DNA from: Polychytrium aggregatum
Taxonomy: Eukaryota > Chytridiomycota > Chytridiomycetes > Polychytriales
DNA: 64,000 nt
Direction of reading: 5' to 3'
Assembly (NCBI RefSeq): GCF_025602895.1
Contig: NW_026516272.1
Coordinates: 1-64,000 of the forward strand
Positions 58,283-64,000 of the stretch are shown here, piece by piece (the first letter of the stretch is position 1; each line of letters opens with the position of its first letter). The notes under the pieces were generated by a model, which was given only the letters and a program-made list of their open reading frames with translations, had not been told where the DNA came from and made no database searches. The position numbers and the translations under genes are program-made.

Positions 58283-59785
58283 ATGTCTGTCCAGCCCGAC
58301 TTCTCGCCAGTGGATGCCTTCAAGGCACTCGAGACCCTCCAGGGGGCCCTCTCTGTGCACGACGAGCTCGATTTCAGCGACATTCTAGACCTCATGGCCC
58401 GTGTCCTCAAGAAGCAGCAGCCGCTGGCCGACGTCATCCAGACCTTTGGCGAGCTGCCTCCCGAAACCATCCAGCAGATCAACCCCGTCATCGAATTCGT
58501 CGACCTGCACCTCGAGTTCCACCACGCCTTTGTCAGCCTGTGCGAGTCCTTCTTTGCCCAGCAGAAGGTCAAGGCCGTCCTTGCCGAATACACCTCGGAT
58601 CCGTCGTTGTTCGAGGGCTATCTGCGTGCCCTGCAGCTCGAGTCCGTCGACTCCAAGCACGAGGACATCATGACTGGTGTCTGGGCTTACTTTGACAGCC
58701 GCGTGAGCACCGAGGCCATCCTCAAGATCAAGCTGGTGATTCTCGAGCAAAACGTCGAGTACTCTCTGGGTAAGCAGCGTTTCGTTTGGATGGTGTCCGC
58801 CTGGACCGCTGGTGGATGCCGATGGATGCCGATGGGTGTCGCGGCACTTGACCAGCGGCTCAACGCCGCTTTGAGGGCAGGATGCCTTTCAACCCGCATT
58901 TTTGGTGTGGAGGTGTCGAGAAGCGACGGTCCTCTGCCTTTGTGGACAGTCCGATCTTCCGTTGATGCCTCTTCAACGCCTGCGCCGCTACATTCTTCGA
59001 CGCCTCTGCGTCCCTGCTTTCGGCTCACCGCTGCTCCACTGCCTCACTGCTCCTCTGAACCGCAGGGATCGAGGAAGACACCTTTGCCGATATGCGAAAG
59101 GCTGTTGCCGACGACGGCCTCTATCTCAACATTCTTGAGTATCTCGGGGAATTCCGCGGCGGGCTTTCCTGGGAACAGGTAATGTTACGCCGCGCCGACG
59201 ATGATGTTCCCAAAACGAGCTACCCAGTCGTTGTTCGGGCCATTGTGCATGCCACGCACCCGCAATGATGTTGCTGACAGTGCTCCTAACGCGATTATTG
59301 TCGATTTGAACCGCGCCAATCTGCTCAGACACTTGATATGATGCGTAGTATGGTCCTTCGAATCAAACCCGACATTTGGGAAAGCCTCGAAACGATTTTG
59401 ACCGAGTGGAAATCGGCAGCTGGTCAGTGTCTATCCCGGGCAACGCAGCTGAATGCATCTTTGGTTACTCGGCTGTGATACACAATCGATTGATTGCTGT
59501 CGGAGCGCTCCCGAGTGCCTGAGCTTCGGATCCACCGATCGCTGACACCGCTTCCCAACCCATCGATGTTCAGACCAAGAGTTCCTCGACGAGGCCAGAG
59601 ACCTCCTTCAAGATGAGGCCCTCTACGAGGAGTTCTACCAAAAGTTTTCCCAGGAGGCCGACGAGGAAACCGTCCTGGAGCACATCGAGTCTCTGTCCGT
59701 CGACCCTGCCCTGGCTGAGGGCCTCAAACAGCTCTACGTCTCCAAGAGCCCCTCGGCTGTCCAAGCCCGACTCGGCATCCGATAA
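58283..59785 (+). CDS. Unrecognised all-helical protein, 301 residues
   Basis: Four exons (58283-58769, 59066-59178, 59329-59422, 59574-59785) join in phase to 301 residues, and every junction has GT-AG ends. The protein starts MSVQPDFSPVDAFKALETLQ and is predicted helical and acidic throughout: FSDILDLMARVLKKQQPL, IEFVDLHLEFHHAFVSLCES, VWAYFDSRVSTEAILKIKL, EEDTFADMRKAVADDGLYLN and LYEEFYQKFSQEADEETVLE. There is no signal peptide or membrane segment. The GC-rich codon use and phase-perfect splicing make the gene firm. I do not recognise a family. It could be a small HEAT-like or coiled adaptor. Confidence 0.75.
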
Positions 59786-60503
59786 ACGGATGGATAAGAG
59801 GACATGTGCCTCTGTCTTGGGGCGGCCTCATGTCGTCCGCCCGCCCACCACCCACTAGACTATGGCTCGCTCTGGGCTGTCTTGATTGCTCTGCTATGAC
59901 TTGGTTCGATTGCTGTCCCATTGACTATCTGGGTCGCACCCGCTTGACCTCTCGCTCATTTTCGTTGTGCTTTGCCTTGCTCATTTCGTTGTGCTTGCCT
60001 CTCTCTGCCTTCCCGTCCACGGAAGCCATCTGCTCTGCTCGGCTTCATCTCTGCCGACCTATCGTTTTTGACACAAAACAATCCAAAAATAATATGCATG
60101 CCCCCCCGTTACACCCCCTCCAATTGCTTGACCTCATGTAACTTTGACTCGGACGAAAGTGAACCGCCCCCCCCCCAATTCATGCAATCTCTGTATTCTG
60201 TGAAGCTTGTGCGCAATACAGCTCTTTCGTGAGACGAGTTCATCTCGACAGAGAGTGCCCTAACCCCTGGCGCCAATCGCTGATCCGGGATCGATGCTCG
60301 AGCACGTGCCTGACAATCACGTGCTCTCAATCAGCCGGCCAGTCCGTGGCTGGCTGGTGCGCGGCTATTGTCTCCACAGACCCCTGCAATCGACCTGCCT
60401 GGAATGCATTTCTGCTTGTCATCACCGCTCCATTGCATCTGGCGTGCTTCTGCGGCCGATTCGATTGCACTCACCGCCGGTCTGTAAAATAAGAATAATA
60501 AGC
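59786..60503. promoter_or_regulatory. Tandem intergenic region upstream of VPS51
   Basis: 718 bases, with a C10 run at 60167-60176. AAAATAAGAATAATA lies just before the VPS51 start, an A-rich leader. No gene recognised. Confidence 0.45.
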
Positions 60504-63500
60504 ATGTCCGAAAGCTTCTCCCCCTACACCCGCATGTCGCTCGCCGAGCGGCCGCGGGATGGCCCCTCGAACTTTGGCTTGCCCACCAGCCGCTCGTTCT
60601 CGGGCACCCCATCCGGAATCGTCTCGCCGACACAGGAGGGATCCTTCGAGACTCTGTCACAGGAAAGCGCCCCAGCAGCATCGACCGCCAGGCCACGACG
60701 AGCACGCAACCTCCTCCAGAGCTACTACGGCACCATTGCCGGCTCAGACGGCGCCAATGATGCCCACAACATGGGTTGGTGCCAGCCTGCTTCAAGCCTG
60801 CTTCATCTTGCCCGCATCATCGCCTCCGCTTGTGGGATATCAGCGACTCCCTCCCTGCAGTCACTTGGGGGCGCGGGCCATTTCGCAGAGTCTGTGTTGC
60901 AGGCACTGATGCCTGCATGATTCCACGGCCCCGACGGGATAGATGCCGGCTCCTTCGATAAAGACAAGTACATCCAGAATCTCCTCGCCAATTCCTCCCT
61001 TTCCGAGCTGATTCAGAAGGACAACGAGCTTGTCGCAGGTACGATCGCATGGCGAACGAAGGAGCGTATCTGGCACACGATGCAACGACTGAACCATCGG
61101 CAGGCATGTGGCTGCGGATGAACGAGTCCTAACAACCGACCCAATCTCAATCTGCTCCCCCCCCCAATTCAATTGGGCTTGATTGACATGCATATCTATC
61201 GTCTATGGCTGTCAAAACTGGAACTGAATCGCCTCTTCGCCGTCACAATCCGTTGCCCCTGGCCAAACCCGACGTCAGCAATCAAGTCCTTGGACGGCGA
61301 CATGAAGACCCTCGTTTATGAAAACTATAGCAAGTTCATCAGCGCCACAGACACCATTTCGCGCATGAAGCGGAATGTCGACAACATGGACGCTCAGATG
61401 GGCCAACTTCACGAAAAGATGGAGCGCATTTCGCTGCACTCGACTGGCCTTCATTCGGAGCTGGAGGAGCGACGCACCAAGATGCATCAACTTACTGGAG
61501 TCCACGACCTGCTCAAGAAGGCGCGTGTTTGGTTCAGTTCCTCTCCGCTCTTGAGACCAAGCCGCACGGACAGACATGCTGCGGGACACTGTGGCTACTG
61601 GGTCCCGTCGTTTGGTGACATCTCACCCGATACGACGGCGCTCCGAGGCGACTGGAAGTAGTGCTTGGGGCCTGAATGCACAACATGATATGCTGACAAC
61701 TCGATTTGGTGCTATTTGTCATCTGCAACAGCTCAACTTTGTGTTCGACCTCCCGACCAAGCTCAAGCAGTGTCTCAAGAAGAAAATGTACCAGCAGGCA
61801 GTGGACTATTACTGCCGTACGGCCGGGCTGCTGGCACACTACCAACATCTGGCGGTCTTCAAAAACATCACGGAGGAGTGCAAGGACATCATGACATCTG
61901 TTTCAGTCAAAGTTCGGGCAAACCTGTCCAAGCCGGAGGTGCGTGCGCTGGATAGCCGCCGTGGCAACAATCCAGCATGTCAGTGCGATTGATGTAATCG
62001 ACGCCATCGACATCCTCACTCAACTGTCATGTCCGACACTGCCACCTGCACAGATAACTGCGCAAGAGCTCTCCGACAACATGGGCATCCTTATCGGAAT
62101 CAGCATGCAGACTCCAGCAGTTTTGACGCGCGAGTACCTAACCCTGTATGTGCACGGTCATCGCTCCGGGTGGCACAGTCTGACTCGAAGGAGCCCGCCA
62201 TAGAGCAGTGTAATCCGTGCTGACAAGTGTTGCGAATCAATTCAGTTCTCAGAACTTGCTCGATCAGACGAAACAAGTCATCGACCGAGACATGAAGCAA
62301 CGGGCAGCCAATGCACGCTCGCCTGGCGCAAGCGACAAAGTCCAGCTGCTCAGGGACATCAACACTAAGCTTTTGCTGCCCTTTCTCGAACTTGTACGTG
62401 GCTACGAGCTGTATTTTCTCGGAATCGGGCCCGATGCCTCCCCATCGATCATGTCTCCTGAAAGCGCCAACAGCACCGTGTCATGGAAGTCGGCAATATC
62501 GATCAAGATGAGCGCAGAGGTGGGTGGATGGATCGCATCAACTGCATTGCCGTATTGATGCCGCAGATGCGATCATGCCTTCTCTAAGCTCACGATTGGC
62601 ATGCCCGTGTCCGCGCAGGAGAAGGAAGCGGCTCGAAAGGATCTGCTCGAACTAGCCAATGCTTTCATGGAACAATATTACAGCCGCCTCGAGAATCTGA
62701 TGGGCTCGGTTCGTGTCCCTCTGCTGCCTGACTGGTCCCGATGATATCTACCTCTGTTGCTGCTCACACGGGAGTCTGTCGTTGATGTATGGATTGCTCT
62801 CTTTCTCCGCTGCAGCTTGCACTCACTCCAGAGAGCGTCGTTGATTTCTTGGGTCTTTTGAATGCGCTGTCGCAAGAGCTCTCCATCATCGACGATCGCA
62901 ACAGTGTGGTCCAAGTATGCCGGAAGATCCAAGCCAAAATGGAGTCATGGCTCCGACTGGCCGTCGAAACAACACTGGGGCGCGTTCAGGACCAGTTTTT
63001 TGGTATGGAGCTGAGTCGGACAGCTGGAACTGCGTCGGGTGCTGGAGATGCGCCGATATGTCAGGGAACTTCAACGTCAACACTGTTCTGGACTCCCACG
63101 CCTTTGAGCTTGCAGAACCTGTGAGCTAGCACCAGCGACAACCCATCAGAAGTACGCCTTGAGTTGACCAGTGCATGGCCCACCGCTCTCTACACAGCAC
63201 AATTCAATATCCCAGCTGTTCCAGGCGATCTCCGGGCGTTTATCACTCAGATATCTTCCTCAGTCAACGACGGTATCATCAACCTACTGCCGATTCTGGA
63301 GGTTGGTCTGGTTGCCCGGCTATCATAAGAACCCCCGATGAATCAGTGTCTCCAACGCCGCTCGCTCTCGTTGGGGGTTGCACCGGCGTTGTCGCTAATC
63401 CGGAGCCTCGAATGCACGAATGCACGAATGCACGAATGCACGAATGCACAGATCGACTTTAACAACTCGCTCCCCTGCCAATTTACCAGACACTTGCCCA

Positions 63501-64000
63501 AAAGGACGTGTTGCTTGTGCAGCATATGACCCAAGGGCTCGACGGCCTGCTGGACTTGATCGAGTCTGGCTTCTCCAAGTTCTGGAGCAACCTGACCAAC
63601 GCGATGATGGTAAGGTGTTTGAGACACTGTAGCCAGATGCCTTCTAGAACGGCGCAGCCCAGGCCTATCTGTGCTCGTAAGATGCTGTATGAGCTGTGAC
63701 GAAACAGTTCGGAGACGTGTCCCGGTAAATGGGCCTGCGTTTCCGCAAACTTCAGAAGATGGTGCCCACTGAATCTCCGCATATTGCCGCTTCACCATTG
63801 CCACTCCATTGATTGTCCGGATTTGGTTCGCGTCCGGCTCGCAGAACGCCCGTTCAGGGACACAATCAACTCTCGGCGCACAGCGATTCCTAATGTACTC
63901 AAGGGTTGCCAACGAGCTCTCGGCCGTGACGATCGAGTCCATATACGGAATACTTCTGGAGCGCCTGTTCTCCAAGAGCCGAAAGTACAGCTCAGACACC
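60504..64000 (+). CDS. VPS51: GARP/EARP tethering complex subunit VPS51 (3' end beyond the window)
   Basis: VPS51 tethers endosome-derived vesicles at the trans-Golgi network with VPS52, VPS53 and VPS54. The start at 60504 gives MSESFSPYTRMSLAERPRDG and a Ser/Pro-rich tail, then RARNLLQSYYG, matching the LKLYYG block. Next are FDKDKYIQNLLANSSLSELI (about 60955-61010) and the hallmark LDGDMKTLVYENYSKFISAT (61293 on), nearly identical to human VPS51, then ISRMKRNVDNMDAQMGQL coiled coil. Later exons read LNFVFDLPTKLKQCLKKKMY, LLAHYQHLAVFKNITEECKD, SLDLIESGFSKFW-like sequence near 63550 and RLFSKSRKYSSDT at the window edge. About a dozen short exons are visible, and the frame is still open at 64000. 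Confidence 0.93.
63410..63449. repeat. GAATGCAC x5 tandem repeat in a VPS51 intron
   Basis: Five perfect 8-base units. The array ends next to an AG, so it sits at or close to a 3' splice site. Confidence 0.9.

Noticed and set aside
60167-61165. Two similar C-run plus AATTCA tracts (60167 and 61157)
   Set aside because: Both are short homopolymers; the match beyond the run is only about six bases and could be chance.
1-64000. CRISPR arrays, insertion sequences, rRNA genes, biosynthetic gene cluster
   Set aside because: None seen; tandem repeats here lack spacers, no transposase-like frame was recognised, and neighbouring genes are functionally unrelated.

Overview
The window is nuclear DNA of a fungus, most likely a zoosporic (chytrid-type) fungus. 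It is gene-dense and GC-rich, with many short introns (GTAAGT/GTGAGT donors, CTAAC branch points). It encodes both fungal hallmarks (PMT-type O-mannosyltransferase, PPZ-type phosphatase, HIS6) and genes that Dikarya have lost but flagellated opisthokonts keep: a centriole protein of the SAS-4/CPAP family, an Integrator subunit (INTS7) and a candidate Little Elongation Complex subunit (ICE1-like). A large secreted S41-family protease also fits chytrids. No species is claimed.

Layout: 2-196 is the 3' end of an unknown gene (+). 964-5435 is a PMT2-family mannosyltransferase (-), divergent from HIS6 (+, 5783-7651). HIS6 converges on INTS7 (-, 7836-13350), which is followed upstream by SAS-4/CPAP (-, 13781-17319). 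SAS-4 is divergent from a mitochondrial EF-P (+, 18085-19160). Then come a PPZ-type phosphatase (-, 20593-24246), the ICE1-like gene (+, 25683-29512), a secreted S41 peptidase (-, 30040-32793), proteasome alpha-3 PRE9/PSMA4 (+, 34610-36016), kinetochore scaffold KNL1/Spc7 (+, 36394-43132), an arrestin-fold protein (-, 43599-46022, first exon not found), a Sel1-repeat protein (-, 47167-49020), a long many-exon nuclear-looking protein with PIP-like and SIM-like motifs (+, 50500-55557), a small hypothetical protein (-, 55975-56391), inner-membrane protease IMP2 (+, 57403-57954), an unrecognised 301-residue helical protein (+, 58283-59785) and VPS51 (+, 60504 to beyond the window end).

These are mostly independent housekeeping genes with no sign of a metabolic cluster. 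Functional threads are: snRNA/Pol II transcription (INTS7 and the ICE1-like protein), cell division (SAS-4, KNL1, and possibly PPZ as a PP1 relative), proteostasis and trafficking (proteasome, IMP2, EF-P, VPS51, arrestin) and wall/secretion (PMT, S41). The features most worth a second look are the INTS7 and ICE1-like genes, two consecutive microexons (10 and 14 nt) plus a GC-AG intron in the PPZ gene, and seven spaced copies of a Ser-[Ile/Leu]-x-Pro-[Leu/Met]-Phe-like motif in KNL1. Intergenic and intronic DNA carries many short minisatellites, several of which abut 3' splice sites.
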